Of a DNA stretch of 64,000 nucleotides, positions 34,314 through 41,824 are shown piece by piece (the first letter of the stretch is position 1; each line of letters starts with the position of its first letter). Source of the stretch: Bulleidia sp. zg-1006 (GTDB taxonomy: Bacteria; Bacillota_I; Bacilli_A; Erysipelotrichales; Erysipelotrichaceae); NCBI RefSeq assembly GCF_016812035.1, contig NZ_CP069178.1:372001-436000 (forward strand), written 5' to 3'. A program made the position numbers and the translations under genes. The notes under the pieces were generated by a model that worked only from the letters and a program-made list of their open reading frames with translations, searched no databases and was not told the origin of the DNA.

Positions 34314-34592
34314 ATGTTAAATCAATTTATGTTGATAGGTCAAATTGAAAAGATTCAGAAAAGTCCAAAAGAGGTATCGTTAAAAATTCGTGGTCGAAAA
34401 GCATTCTTGGATGAACAAGGGGAATGTAAGGAAGACCATTTTGTTATCAAGCTTTGGAAAGGAATTGAAAGAGAGTGTTTATCCATCGTTTCGGAAAATC
34501 AATTTATCGCCGCCAAAGGTCGTCTTGAAACAAATGAACATGGTGTTATTTCTTTGATAGCGGAAAAGTTAGCTTACTTTCCAATGAATTAG
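34314..34592 (+). CDS. single-stranded DNA-binding (OB-fold) family protein
   Basis: A 92-residue protein resembling one OB fold of SSB: LNQFMLIGQIEKIQKSPKE at the N-terminus, FVIKLWKGIERECLSIV in the middle and AAKGRLETNE near the end. It lacks the acidic SSB C-terminal tail, so it would not recruit SSB partners and is likely a secondary SSB-like protein. Start ATG 34314 has CAGGAGA upstream. It stands alone between the Cys-rich gene and ffh. Confidence 0.7.
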   Translation: MLNQFMLIGQIEKIQKSPKEVSLKIRGRKAFLDEQGECKEDHFVIKLWKGIERECLSIVSENQFIAAKGRLETNEHGVISLIAEKLAYFPMN

Positions 34593-34627
34593 ATATATTA
34601 TGCTAGAATAGTAGCTGAGGTGAAATT

Positions 34628-36028
34628 ATGGCATTTGATTCATTAAGTGAAAGACTAAATAAAGCATTCCGTAATCTAAGTGGTAAAGGTACGCTGAGTG
34701 ATAATAATATGGAAGAAATGCTCAAGGAGGTACGTGTTGCCTTACTTGAAGCCGATGTAAACTATGGCATTGTTAAAGAATTTTTAGACACCATTCGGGA
34801 AAAAGCCCGTGGGGAAGAAGTTTTAAAGTCCGTTGAACCTGGACAACAGTTGGTTAAGATTATTCATGATGAAATCTTGGCTTTGTTGGGTAGCGAAGAT
34901 GCTTTAATCCAATGGAAACCAAATGGTATCACAACAATTATGATGGTTGGTTTACAGGGTACCGGTAAAACAACTTCGATTGCGAAAGTAGCTAATCAAG
35001 TTCAATTGAAACAAAAACGAAAAGCGCTTTTAATTGCGGCGGATGTTATTCGTCCGGCAGCGATAGATCAGTTAAAGACATTAGGTCAAGAAATCAATGC
35101 CGAAGTCTTTAGCATGGGCGCAAGTGTTTCGGCTTTGGAAACAGTTGAAAAGGGTATGGTCTATGCGAAAGAAAAGGACTATGATACGGTCTTTATTGAC
35201 ACGGCAGGTCGTTTGCACATTGATGAAGCGTTAATGAAGGAACTGCAAGACATTAGCCAATTGGTTAAGCCGGATGAAATATTGCTGACGGTGGACGCCA
35301 TGACAGGTCAAGATATTGTGAATGTGGCGAATGCTTTTAAGGAAGCTTTGTCTTTAACCGGTTTAGTTGTTACGAAATTTGATGGTGATTCCCGTGGTGG
35401 TGGTGTTCTTTCTGTTCGTAAAATCACTGGTGTACCAATTAAGTTTGTTGGTGAAGGTGAAAAGGTGGAAGACATGGATGTTTTCCATCCTGATCGTATG
35501 GCAGACCGTATTCTTGGTATGGGTGATGTGGTCAGTTTGGTTGAAAAGGCACAAGAAAAATTAGATATGGAAGAAAATGCTCGTTTGGCAGAAAAGATGA
35601 TGAATGGGCAATTTACCATGGGTGATATGTTGAAACAGTTTGAACAAATTCAAAAGATGGGCCCGCTTGGTGGCATTATGAAGATGATTCCAGGTATGAA
35701 CCAATACGCCGGTATGTTGGATGAGGCGAAAGCGGATAAATCCATGGTGCATATGAAAGCAATCATTCAATCTATGACACCTTATGAAAGAGCCTTTCCA
35801 GATAAGATGCGGGGTAGTATGAAGAAGCGTATTGCCCAAGGTTCTGGTCGTTCTGTTGATGAAGTGAATAAGCTAATCAATCAATTCAATAAGATGAAGA
35901 AATTGATGGACGCCATGAGTGGTTTATCGCGTAGTGGTAATTTAAACGAAGATAGTTTAGAAAAGATGTTCGATACTCGTATGGGTGGTATGAATAATGC
36001 GATGAAGAAAAAAAAGTATAAATTTTAG
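34628..36028 (+). CDS. ffh: signal recognition particle GTPase Ffh
   Basis: SRP54 homologue that targets nascent membrane proteins. 466 residues: N domain, G domain with GLQGTGKTT (about residue 105), DTAGRLHIDE and TKFDGDSRGGG, and a Met-rich M domain (from about residue 330) ending in a basic tail. GAGGTGA precedes the ATG and a TGCTAGAAT extended -10 lies near 34600. The usual upstream partner ylxM is not seen here. Confidence 0.97.
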   Translation: MAFDSLSERLNKAFRNLSGKGTLSDNNMEEMLKEVRVALLEADVNYGIVKEFLDTIREKARGEEVLKSVEPGQQLVKIIHDEILALLGSEDALIQWKPNGITTIMMVGLQGTGKTTSIAKVANQVQLKQKRKALLIAADVIRPAAIDQLKTLGQEINAEVFSMGASVSALETVEKGMVYAKEKDYDTVFIDTAGRLHIDEALMKELQDISQLVKPDEILLTVDAMTGQDIVNVANAFKEALSLTGLVVTKFDGDSRGGGVLSVRKITGVPIKFVGEGEKVEDMDVFHPDRMADRILGMGDVVSLVEKAQEKLDMEENARLAEKMMNGQFTMGDMLKQFEQIQKMGPLGGIMKMIPGMNQYAGMLDEAKADKSMVHMKAIIQSMTPYERAFPDKMRGSMKKRIAQGSGRSVDEVNKLINQFNKMKKLMDAMSGLSRSGNLNEDSLEKMFDTRMGGMNNAMKKKKYKF

Positions 36029-36060
36029 CTGTCAAGGTTTTAAACTTGACAGTCTTTTTT
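36029..36060 (+). terminator. ffh terminator with embedded rpsP promoter
   Basis: CTGTCAAG (36029-36036) pairs with CTTGACAG (36045-36052), followed by a T-run. The 3' arm contains TTGACA (36046-36051), a perfect -35; 17 nt later TAGGAT (36069-36074) can serve as -10 for rpsP. Terminator and next promoter thus overlap. Confidence 0.85.
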
Positions 36061-36102
36061 ATCTTTGGTAGGATACTAGAGGATTTTAATTAGGAGGAAA
36101 TT

Positions 36103-36387
36103 ATGTCGGTTAAATTAAGATTGAAGAGAATGGGTGCTAAGAAGGCACCTCGTTACAGAATTGTGGCGGCGGATTCGCACTTTGCTCGCGATGGAAGAGA
36201 TATTGAAACCATCGGTCATTACAACCCTACAGCGCAACCTAAGGAATTGGTTGTGAATGAAGAAAAAGCTCTAAAGTGGTTAAGAAATGGTGCCCAACCA
36301 TCGGATACAGTTCGTAGTCTTCTTTCTGATAAGGGGATTATGAAGAAGTTCCATGATGAAAAAGTAGCTGCTAAGAAGAAGGCTTAA
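36103..36387 (+). CDS. rpsP: 30S ribosomal protein S16
   Basis: 94 residues with the family start [19 protein letters not shown] and the segment [15 protein letters not shown] precedes the ATG. First gene of rpsP-khpA-rimM-trmD, with a promoter overlapping the ffh terminator. Confidence 0.97.
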   Translation: MSVKLRLKRMGAKKAPRYRIVAADSHFARDGRDIETIGHYNPTAQPKELVVNEEKALKWLRNGAQPSDTVRSLLSDKGIMKKFHDEKVAAKKKA

Positions 36388-36389
36388 TC

Positions 36390-36638
36390 ATGACGGATTT
36401 AAAGCAAGTCCTAAGAGGTTTGATTGAACCAATGATGGATCAACCAGAAGCTTTGCGCATTGAACAAGAGAGCGATGAAAATCGTAAAGAGGTCGTTTTA
36501 AAGGTTTATGCTAATCGTTCGGATATTGCTCGTTTGATTGGTCGTAAAGGAGCGATGGCTAGCTCTCTTAGACAAGTGATGTCTATCTCTTCTCATAGTG
36601 ATCACCGTCACATTGTTATCAAGTTTGAACAAGATTGA
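36390..36638 (+). CDS. khpA: KH-domain RNA-binding protein KhpA
   Basis: 82-residue single KH domain protein (GxxG loop in IGRKGAMAS, about residue 53) that in Firmicutes pairs with KhpB/Jag and affects envelope and division genes. Its place between rpsP and rimM is conserved. A hairpin terminator overlaps its 3' end. Confidence 0.92.
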   Translation: MTDLKQVLRGLIEPMMDQPEALRIEQESDENRKEVVLKVYANRSDIARLIGRKGAMASSLRQVMSISSHSDHRHIVIKFEQD

Positions 36639-36663
36639 AGAATGCGACTTGCATTCTTTTTTC
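36639..36663 (+). terminator. intra-operon terminator/attenuator between khpA and rimM
   Basis: AAGAATGC (36639-36646) pairs perfectly with GCATTCTT (36652-36659) around a 5-nt loop, followed by a six-T run. The rimM start is only 12 nt beyond, with its AAGGAGG right after the T-run. No new promoter fits between, so the hairpin probably lowers expression of rimM-trmD relative to rpsP. Confidence 0.7.
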
Positions 36664-36674
36664 TAAGGAGGCTT

Positions 36675-37172
36675 ATGAAAAAAATTCAAGTTGGATATAT
36701 TCAAAATACCCATGGTATTAAAGGAGAGTTAAAAATTCGACCAGAAACAGATTTTCCAAAGGTTCATTTTAAAAAAGGAAAAAAACTTTATTTAAATGGT
36801 CAAAAAGAATTAGAAATCGCTTCTAGTCGTCTTCAAAAAGAACTTTATTTAATTCAATTTGTTGGTTATGAGGATATTAATTTAGTACAAGACTGGAAGG
36901 GTAGAAATCTCTTCATTGATGAAAGTAATCAAGTTCCATTAAAAAAAGGAGAGTTTTATCGCTCGGAATTGGTTGGATTAAAGGCTATTTCTGAAAAAGG
37001 AGATATCATTGGTACGATTACAGCCATTGAAGAAACTCTTGGTGCACAAAATAATTTACGTATTAAAACAAATAATAAAGAAGTTTTATATCCTTTTATT
37101 CCAAACTTTATTGATCATGTTAGTTTAGAAGAAAAGAAAGTGTATCTAAATCACTGGGAGCAATTTCAATGA
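36675..37172 (+). CDS. rimM: 16S rRNA processing protein RimM
   Basis: 165-residue 30S maturation factor that binds S19. Family features: VGYIQNTHGIKGELKIRPETDFP at the N-terminus and PFIPNFIDHVSLEEKKVYLN at the end (PRC-barrel). ATG 36675 with AAGGAGG 5 nt upstream is chosen over an in-frame start at 36642 that would fall in the attenuator hairpin. Overlaps trmD by 4 nt. Confidence 0.94.
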   Translation: MKKIQVGYIQNTHGIKGELKIRPETDFPKVHFKKGKKLYLNGQKELEIASSRLQKELYLIQFVGYEDINLVQDWKGRNLFIDESNQVPLKKGEFYRSELVGLKAISEKGDIIGTITAIEETLGAQNNLRIKTNNKEVLYPFIPNFIDHVSLEEKKVYLNHWEQFQ

Positions 37173-37852
37173 AAATTAGTATTATTTCTTTATTTCCAGA
37201 AGTATTCTCTACTTATTTCGATTGTTCTATTTTAGGAAGAGCCCAAGAAAAAGGTTTTGTGGAAATAGAGTATATTCAACTAAGAGATTTTGGTAAAGGC
37301 GTGCATCGCTCAGTTGATGATCGTCCTTTTGGTGGTGGTAAGGGACAGCTTATTCAGTGTGAACCGGTTTTAAAAGCCATTCGTTGTGTTCAAAAAGAAG
37401 ATAGTAAAATTTATTTATTGGCACCTAGCGGTTGCCTTTTTAATCAAAAAAAAGCTCATGAAATGGCTTCTTGTTCGCATATTATTCTTGTTTGTGGACA
37501 TTATGAGGGCTTTGATTATCGCCTTGAAGAATATTGTGATGGTGTTTTTTCAATTGGTGACTATGTGCTAAGTGGAGGAGAATTAGCCGCAATGGTCATT
37601 ACGGATGCAATAGTACGTTTATTACCAGGAGTGATTAGTGAGGGCAGTACGAAAGAAGAATCGTTTGAGAATGGTTTATTAGAATATCCACAATACACAC
37701 AACCGGCTATCTTTGAAGAAAAAGAAGTTCCGGAAGTATTGCGAAGCGGGAACCATGCAAAAATTGATATCTATCGGAAAGAACAGGCGCTTTTAAGAAC
37801 AAAAAAAATGAGACCGGATTTGTACGAAGCTTATCAAAAGAAGGAAAATTAA
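37169..37852 (+). CDS. trmD: tRNA (guanine-N1)-methyltransferase
   Basis: Methylates G37 of tRNAs with S-adenosylmethionine. 227 residues; SPOUT trefoil-knot motifs LVCGHYEGFDYRLEE and SIGDYVLSGGELAAMV (about residues 110-145), and the conserved RSVDDRPFGGGKGQ near residue 50. Its 3' end overlaps the convergent DUF1836 gene by 4 nt. Confidence 0.97.
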   Translation: MKISIISLFPEVFSTYFDCSILGRAQEKGFVEIEYIQLRDFGKGVHRSVDDRPFGGGKGQLIQCEPVLKAIRCVQKEDSKIYLLAPSGCLFNQKKAHEMASCSHIILVCGHYEGFDYRLEEYCDGVFSIGDYVLSGGELAAMVITDAIVRLLPGVISEGSTKEESFENGLLEYPQYTQPAIFEEKEVPEVLRSGNHAKIDIYRKEQALLRTKKMRPDLYEAYQKKEN

Positions 37853-37868
37853 TCCTTCTTTTCTTTTT
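37836..37868 (+). terminator. bidirectional terminator between trmD and DUF1836 gene
   Basis: AAAAGAAGGA (37836-37845) and TCCTTCTTTT (37853-37862) form a perfect 10-bp stem around both stop codons; T-rich on the + side and A-rich before it for the - strand. Confidence 0.75.
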
Positions 37869-38292
37869 GGAAGTCATTTAATAAAACGATATGATAAGTA
37901 ACAGCTAAAGCCAAATGGTCTAAAGTATCGCTTGTTTTTTTTGAGCTAGGAATGGATTGAGATAGATGGAAGAGAAGGGAAGTACGAAAGTTTTCATAGA
38001 GTTCTTTTGTATCTAAACGATTCTCTTTTAAGAATTGAGCGATATTTTCAATTGAAATCACATTCTTACATAGGGCAATGAAATATAAAGTCGCAATTTG
38101 ATCTTGCGTGTATTGCTTCTTAGTGGCTCTTTCAATCAGTTTTTTCTTGGCGTAATTGGAAATCATAGAAGGCGTTATCAATAGACTAGGATAATTTTCA
38201 AAAGAGGAATTGATAAGCTTCGCTATTTGTTCTAAGTAAAGACCAACGTTTGGTATTTGATTGTATTCCGGTAAAAATAATGACTTGTTCAT
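37849..38292 (-). CDS. DUF1836 domain protein
   Basis: A 147-residue protein of the DUF1836 family, whose N-terminal half looks like a MerR-style winged HTH: LLITPSMISNYAKKKLIERATKKQYTQDQIATLYFI. This suggests DNA binding, perhaps a regulator, but no function is established. It is divergent from the hemolysin III gene, and the 101-bp gap between them contains TTGACA (38345-38350) with TAGTAT 17 nt later for the + strand gene. Confidence 0.75.
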   Translation of the reverse strand: MNKSLFLPEYNQIPNVGLYLEQIAKLINSSFENYPSLLITPSMISNYAKKKLIERATKKQYTQDQIATLYFIALCKNVISIENIAQFLKENRLDTKELYENFRTSLLFHLSQSIPSSKKTSDTLDHLALAVTYHIVLLNDFQKEKKD

Positions 38293-38344
38293 ACCTTGAT
38301 TATAAGGGTTTTATAAAATTATTCAAACAGTTTAATAATAATCG

Positions 38345-38373
38345 TTGACAAGATTTTAAATAACCGATAGTAT
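38345..38373 (+). promoter_or_regulatory. promoter of hemolysin III family gene
   Basis: A perfect TTGACA (38345-38350), 17-nt spacer and TAGTAT (38368-38373), ending 20 nt before the gene. It lies in the gap shared with the divergent DUF1836 gene, a possible target of that protein. Confidence 0.6.
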
Positions 38374-38393
38374 AACTTTTAGGAGGTCCTGAT

Positions 38394-39047
38394 ATGAATG
38401 AAATGAACTTTTTCAAAGTAAAAGATAAGTATTCAGCTCTTACACATTTGATTGGCTTTCTTTTATCTTTAATTGCGACTCCTATTTTATTGATTCGTGC
38501 CGCAAGTCATCAAGTTAGTATGCGAATATTAGTGACTTTAGCTATCTTCATGGCAACGATGGTTTTACTCTATGGTGCAAGTACTACGTATCATTCTTTT
38601 CATTTAGAAAGAAAAAAAGAACTAATTTTAAAAAGAATTGACCATATTTCCATTTTCTATTTAATCGCCGGCTCTTATACACCATTATGCCTAGGTGTTT
38701 TTTATCCTGAAACGAGGCATTTAGGAATCAGCATTTGGCTTTTAGCGATTGTTGGAACAGTTTTTAAAATGTTTTGGGTAACTTGCCCAAAGTGGGTATC
38801 ATCTATTTTGTATTTGGGAATGGGCTGGATTTCGGTTCTACTCATTCCAATGATACGAAATCAATTTGGTAGGATGGCATTCTTTTGGTTGTTACTAGGT
38901 GGTATCTTTTATAGTATTGGAGCTTATTTATACGCTTTAAAAAAGCCCCTTGGAACCAAAGAATTTGGCAATCATGAAATCTTTCATGTTTTAGTGATGC
39001 TAGGATCGTTGTGCCATTACCTACTTATGTTCTATTTTGTGGCATAA
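38394..39047 (+). CDS. hemolysin III family membrane protein (TrhA/YqfA)
   Basis: 217-residue, seven-helix protein of the PAQR/hemolysin III superfamily. Conserved residues include the ALTHLIGF segment near residue 15, STTYHSF (about 62), KRIDHISIFYLIAGSYTP (about 81) and the C-terminal HEIFHVLVMLGSLCHY with three His, the probable zinc site. In bacteria the family affects membrane lipid homeostasis. AGGAGG precedes the ATG. Confidence 0.9.
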   Translation: MNEMNFFKVKDKYSALTHLIGFLLSLIATPILLIRAASHQVSMRILVTLAIFMATMVLLYGASTTYHSFHLERKKELILKRIDHISIFYLIAGSYTPLCLGVFYPETRHLGISIWLLAIVGTVFKMFWVTCPKWVSSILYLGMGWISVLLIPMIRNQFGRMAFFWLLLGGIFYSIGAYLYALKKPLGTKEFGNHEIFHVLVMLGSLCHYLLMFYFVA

Positions 39048-39048
39048 T
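39040..39048 (+). promoter_or_regulatory. extended -10 before the truncated GNAT gene
   Basis: TGGCATAAT (TGn plus CATAAT) ends 6 nt before ATG 39055 and overlaps the stop codon of the preceding gene. No ribosome binding site separates it from the ATG, so a leaderless message is predicted. Confidence 0.5.
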
Positions 39049-39054
39049 GAGGGT

Positions 39055-39270
39055 ATGAAATTAGAAATGAGAAAAAATCGAGCTATTTTACTCGATGATA
39101 AAAAAGTAGTTGGTTATTGTTCTTATGTAGAAGAAGGGGATGTATGGAAGATTGACCATACGGTTGTTGAAGAAGCTCGTAAACAGGGTAAAAGGATTGT
39201 ACCTGTTTGTTCATATGCAATTCATCAATTTGAAAAGCACGAAAGCTTACAGGATGTATTAAAGGGTTAG
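39055..39270 (+). CDS. YjdJ-type GNAT acetyltransferase-like protein lacking motif A
   Basis: 71 residues resembling small GNAT proteins of the YjdJ/Acetyltransf_CG type (normally about 90-95): KIDHTVV, then IVPVCSYAIHQFEKHESLQDV at the C-terminus. The segment in between that should carry the acetyl-CoA binding R/Q-x2-G-x-G/A loop and its helix is missing: HTVV runs directly into EEARKQGK, equal to an in-frame loss of roughly 20 codons. The protein is therefore unlikely to bind acetyl-CoA. The start is ATG 39055; an in-frame ATG at 39037 lies before the -10. Confidence 0.7.
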   Translation: MKLEMRKNRAILLDDKKVVGYCSYVEEGDVWKIDHTVVEEARKQGKRIVPVCSYAIHQFEKHESLQDVLKG

Positions 39271-39284
39271 CCTAGCTAACCCTT
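39261..39284 (+). terminator. bidirectional terminator between GNAT-like and unknown gene
   Basis: GGGTTAG and CTAACCC form a palindromic stem with a 5-nt loop that contains the stop codons of both convergent genes; A-run before, short T-run after. Confidence 0.7.
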
Positions 39285-39743
39285 CAGTTTTTCAATAATG
39301 TCCTTGGCTTCTTTTCGATCTAGCCATTCTAATAGACCATCTTTATTTTTCTTAAGAATAATGGCGACTCCATGGGCATCTTTATCAACTGGGGCCAAGA
39401 TAGCGAGTTGGTCATCATAACGCTCACTTGGAATTTCGGCTACGTTATAAGCAATAATGTATTGTGGTCCAAAAGCAGGAATTGGGGTGGATACCAGCAC
39501 TCTTCTTCCGTTGTAATTATCTTCCAGAGGAATACGAATCAATTTATTCGTTTCAAAGAAGATGGTATCCAAAATAGAACGATTGGTTCTTGGAATATCG
39601 ACATCCTTACAAGAGGCGTCTTTATAATAGTGCCTTAAAATCAATCTGCCGGAAACTAAAGTTGGACTATTCGTTCCATAGATGGCAACAGTGGAAACCG
39701 CATGGTGACGGAATTGAAAGTTTGTATAACTATTTTGACTCAT
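39276..39743 (-). CDS. hypothetical protein (155 residues)
   Basis: Not recognised. A soluble, beta-rich looking protein without signal peptide or membrane helix: HHAVSTVAIYGTNSPTLVSGR near the start, RVLVSTPIPAFGPQYIIAYNVAEIPS in the middle and a charged helical end (WLDRKEAKDIIEKLKG). It has normal codon use for the window and stands alone on the minus strand between two + strand genes. No functional claim can be made. Confidence 0.7.
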   Translation of the reverse strand: MSQNSYTNFQFRHHAVSTVAIYGTNSPTLVSGRLILRHYYKDASCKDVDIPRTNRSILDTIFFETNKLIRIPLEDNYNGRRVLVSTPIPAFGPQYIIAYNVAEIPSERYDDQLAILAPVDKDAHGVAIILKKNKDGLLEWLDRKEAKDIIEKLKG

Positions 39744-39823
39744 ATGATTACCTTAATTTTATCATAGCTTTAATACGTGTCTTTTTCAAGTGAAAATGGT
39801 ATATTCAAGAAGGGGAAATGATT

Positions 39824-40516
39824 GTGGAAGTACAGATACTACCCTTGTTGCAAGGGGCTAAAGAAGCAACTGGATTAGCGGTTATCATTGATGTTTTTCG
39901 AGCTTTTTCACTAGAAGCTTATATGCAAGACAAGGGAGCTAAAGTTATTTTTCCGGTGCAAAAAATTGAAGATGCGTTTGGGTTAAAGAAAAGATATCCA
40001 GAAGCTATTTTAGTTGGTGAAAGAAACGGAATTAAAGTAGCTGGTTTTGATTATGGCAATTCACCAAGTGAGCTTATTTATCAAGATTTAAGAGATAAAA
40101 TCATCATTCATACTACAAGTGCCGGTGTACAAGGATTAATAAATGCAAAAAAGGCGGATGAAATTGTGACTGGAGCATTAGTCAATGCTAAGGCTACGGT
40201 TTCCTATATTCAACAGAAAAATCATCGACATGTTTCCATTGTGCCAATGGGTTGGAATGGGGAAAGAATGAGTGAAGAGGATAATTTATGTGCGAATTAT
40301 CTGTTGGCGCTTTTAAAAGGAGAAGACTATCCTAGTTTGGAAGAAGAAATTCAAGCTCTAAAACAAAGTGAAGGAAAAAAATTCTTTGATTCAACAATGC
40401 CACAATTTCCCCAAGAAGATTTTGCGTTATGCACGAATGTCAATTATTTCCAAGGGGTTAATAAAGCTATATGGAAAGATAATCAATACCAAATGGTATG
40501 GGAGAAAATGTCATGA
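39824..40516 (+). CDS. comB: ComB-family 2-phosphosulfolactate phosphatase homologue
   Basis: A 230-residue protein of the ComB family: VIIDVFRAFS near the N-terminus, LVGERNGIKVAGFDYGNSPSE (about residue 65), TTSAGVQGLINAKKADE and the C-terminal FALCTNVN. ComB removes phosphate from 2-phosphosulfolactate in coenzyme M synthesis; in bacteria without coenzyme M the true substrate is unclear. GTG 39824 is preferred, since AAGGGGA at 39810-39816 is too close to ATG 39818. ATGA overlap with the HAD gene. Confidence 0.8.
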   Translation: MEVQILPLLQGAKEATGLAVIIDVFRAFSLEAYMQDKGAKVIFPVQKIEDAFGLKKRYPEAILVGERNGIKVAGFDYGNSPSELIYQDLRDKIIIHTTSAGVQGLINAKKADEIVTGALVNAKATVSYIQQKNHRHVSIVPMGWNGERMSEEDNLCANYLLALLKGEDYPSLEEEIQALKQSEGKKFFDSTMPQFPQEDFALCTNVNYFQGVNKAIWKDNQYQMVWEKMS

Positions 40517-41292
40517 AACAAAAAGTATTTTTCTTTGATATAGATGGCACTTTGACGGATGAGCGAACACATCAAGTGGTTCCCAGTGCCAAAGTAGCTA
40601 TTCAATACTTGCAAGAAGTTGGTCATTTTGTGGCGATTGCGACAGGTCGTATGCACTATAAAACAGTGGATATTGCTAGGGAGCTAGGAATTCATCATTT
40701 TGTTTGTGGAGGAGGTGGTTGTCTTGTTTTAAACGATGAAATTCAATGCGATGAAAGGTTAAATGATGAACTGGTTCAAGCGTATTTAAAACAAGCGGAT
40801 ACCAATCAAATGGGTTATCTTTTATTAAGAGAAGATAATGATAGTGTGGAAATGAAAGATTTTCGCTTTTTAGAACAGGCCGGTTTTCGTAAAGAACTAA
40901 CGACTTACCACTATCGACCAAGACTAGATGTTTCTAATTTAAAAGATACCTATAAAATTTATCTAGCTGTTCGACAAGAAAATGAGAAGAAATATCCATG
41001 GATTGAAAGCTTAGGTCATTTGCGGATGACAAAGGATTATATCGTTGTTCAATACGATAAGAAGAATGAAGGTATTCGTAAGTTATTAGCGATCATTCAA
41101 GCTGATTTGAATCAAGTCGTTGTCTTTGGGGATGGTAATAATGATAAGGTGATGTTTGAACCGGAATACTTTAAAGTGGCGATGGGTAATGGTGAGCCAT
41201 CATTAAAAGATATGGCGGATTATGTAACGGATAATTCCTATGACGATGGTATTTATAAAGCTTGCGAGTACTTTGGTTGGTTTGAAAAATAA
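40513..41292 (+). CDS. Cof-type HAD hydrolase
   Basis: A 259-residue sugar-phosphate-phosphatase-like HAD protein (type IIB cap). Motif I FDIDGTLTD (residue 7), motif II ATGRMH, and motif IV VFGDGNNDKVMFE. ATG 40513 has GGGAG 9 nt upstream, while the farther ATG 40498 is upstream of that site. It is coupled to comB by a 4-nt overlap, so the pair may act on one phosphorylated metabolite. Confidence 0.88.
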   Translation: MKQKVFFFDIDGTLTDERTHQVVPSAKVAIQYLQEVGHFVAIATGRMHYKTVDIARELGIHHFVCGGGGCLVLNDEIQCDERLNDELVQAYLKQADTNQMGYLLLREDNDSVEMKDFRFLEQAGFRKELTTYHYRPRLDVSNLKDTYKIYLAVRQENEKKYPWIESLGHLRMTKDYIVVQYDKKNEGIRKLLAIIQADLNQVVVFGDGNNDKVMFEPEYFKVAMGNGEPSLKDMADYVTDNSYDDGIYKACEYFGWFEK

Positions 41293-41331
41293 TCCCTTGG
41301 CAAAGGTTTACTTTTGTGCTAACCTAATTAG

Positions 41332-41406
41332 GCACTATGTGCGTCTAGGTTCCGCTGACAAAAGGTCATGAACCAATATAGATATTTGTCGGAAAAGGAG
41401 AAAAAG
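41332..41406 (+). promoter_or_regulatory. structured rplS leader (L19-leader-like)
   Basis: A TTGGCA (41297-41302)/TGCTAACCT (41317-41325) promoter places the transcript start near 41332. The leader begins with a GCAC/GTGC hairpin (about 41332-41342) and then folds as GGTTC (41348-41352) with GAACC (41370-41374) around an inner TGAC/GTCA stem (41356-41359, 41365-41368). Its position and shape fit the known ribosomal L19 leader of Firmicutes, which is thought to allow L19 autoregulation. Confidence 0.55.
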
Positions 41407-41757
41407 ATGAATTTAAATTTAGTTGACAAGATTACAAAGTCGCAAATGCGCGATGATGTTCCTGAATTCCGTTCCGGTGATTCAGTTAAAGTTCATGTTC
41501 GTATTCGTGAAGGTGAAAAATCTCGTATTCAGATTTTTGAAGGTGTTGTAGTGGATCGTTCCAATGGTGGAATTGGGGCTACTTTCACTGTTCGTAAGAT
41601 TTCCAATGGTGTTGGTGTACAACGTACATTCCCTGTACATTCTCCAATCATTGAACAGATTGAAGTTATTCGTTTGGGTAAGGTGCGTCGTGCTAAGTTA
41701 ACTTATCTTAAGGGTAGATCGGCTAAGAACGCTCGTATCAAAGAACGTCGTCGTTAA
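41407..41757 (+). CDS. rplS: 50S ribosomal protein L19
   Basis: 116 residues. [13 protein letters not shown] start, [50 protein letters not shown] and a basic end. ATG 41407 has AAAGGAG 7 nt upstream; an upstream in-frame ATG at 41368 is inside the leader hairpin and is rejected. The rplS-lepB-rbgA-rnhB order is conserved in Firmicutes. Confidence 0.97.
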   Translation: MNLNLVDKITKSQMRDDVPEFRSGDSVKVHVRIREGEKSRIQIFEGVVVDRSNGGIGATFTVRKISNGVGVQRTFPVHSPIIEQIEVIRLGKVRRAKLTYLKGRSAKNARIKERRR

Positions 41758-41767
41758 GAAACTTAGG

Positions 41768-41799
41768 AAAGAGAAAGAGCTTACTTTCTCTTTTTTTGT
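41768..41799 (+). terminator. rplS terminator
   Basis: AAAGAGAAAG (41768-41777) pairs with CTTTCTCTTT (41784-41793), followed by T residues. Confidence 0.85.
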
Positions 41800-41824
41800 G
41801 ATAGAGTAGTAGAGGAGTTAGTCT

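Noticed and set aside
35308-35839. Antisense frames within ffh of 103 and 92 residues
   Set aside because: Shadows of the ffh coding strand, with no start signals.
41297-41406. tRNA-like or T-box element before rplS
   Set aside because: No acceptor-stem/CCA pairing and no T-box AGGGTGG-type sequence; the fold fits a ribosomal leader better.
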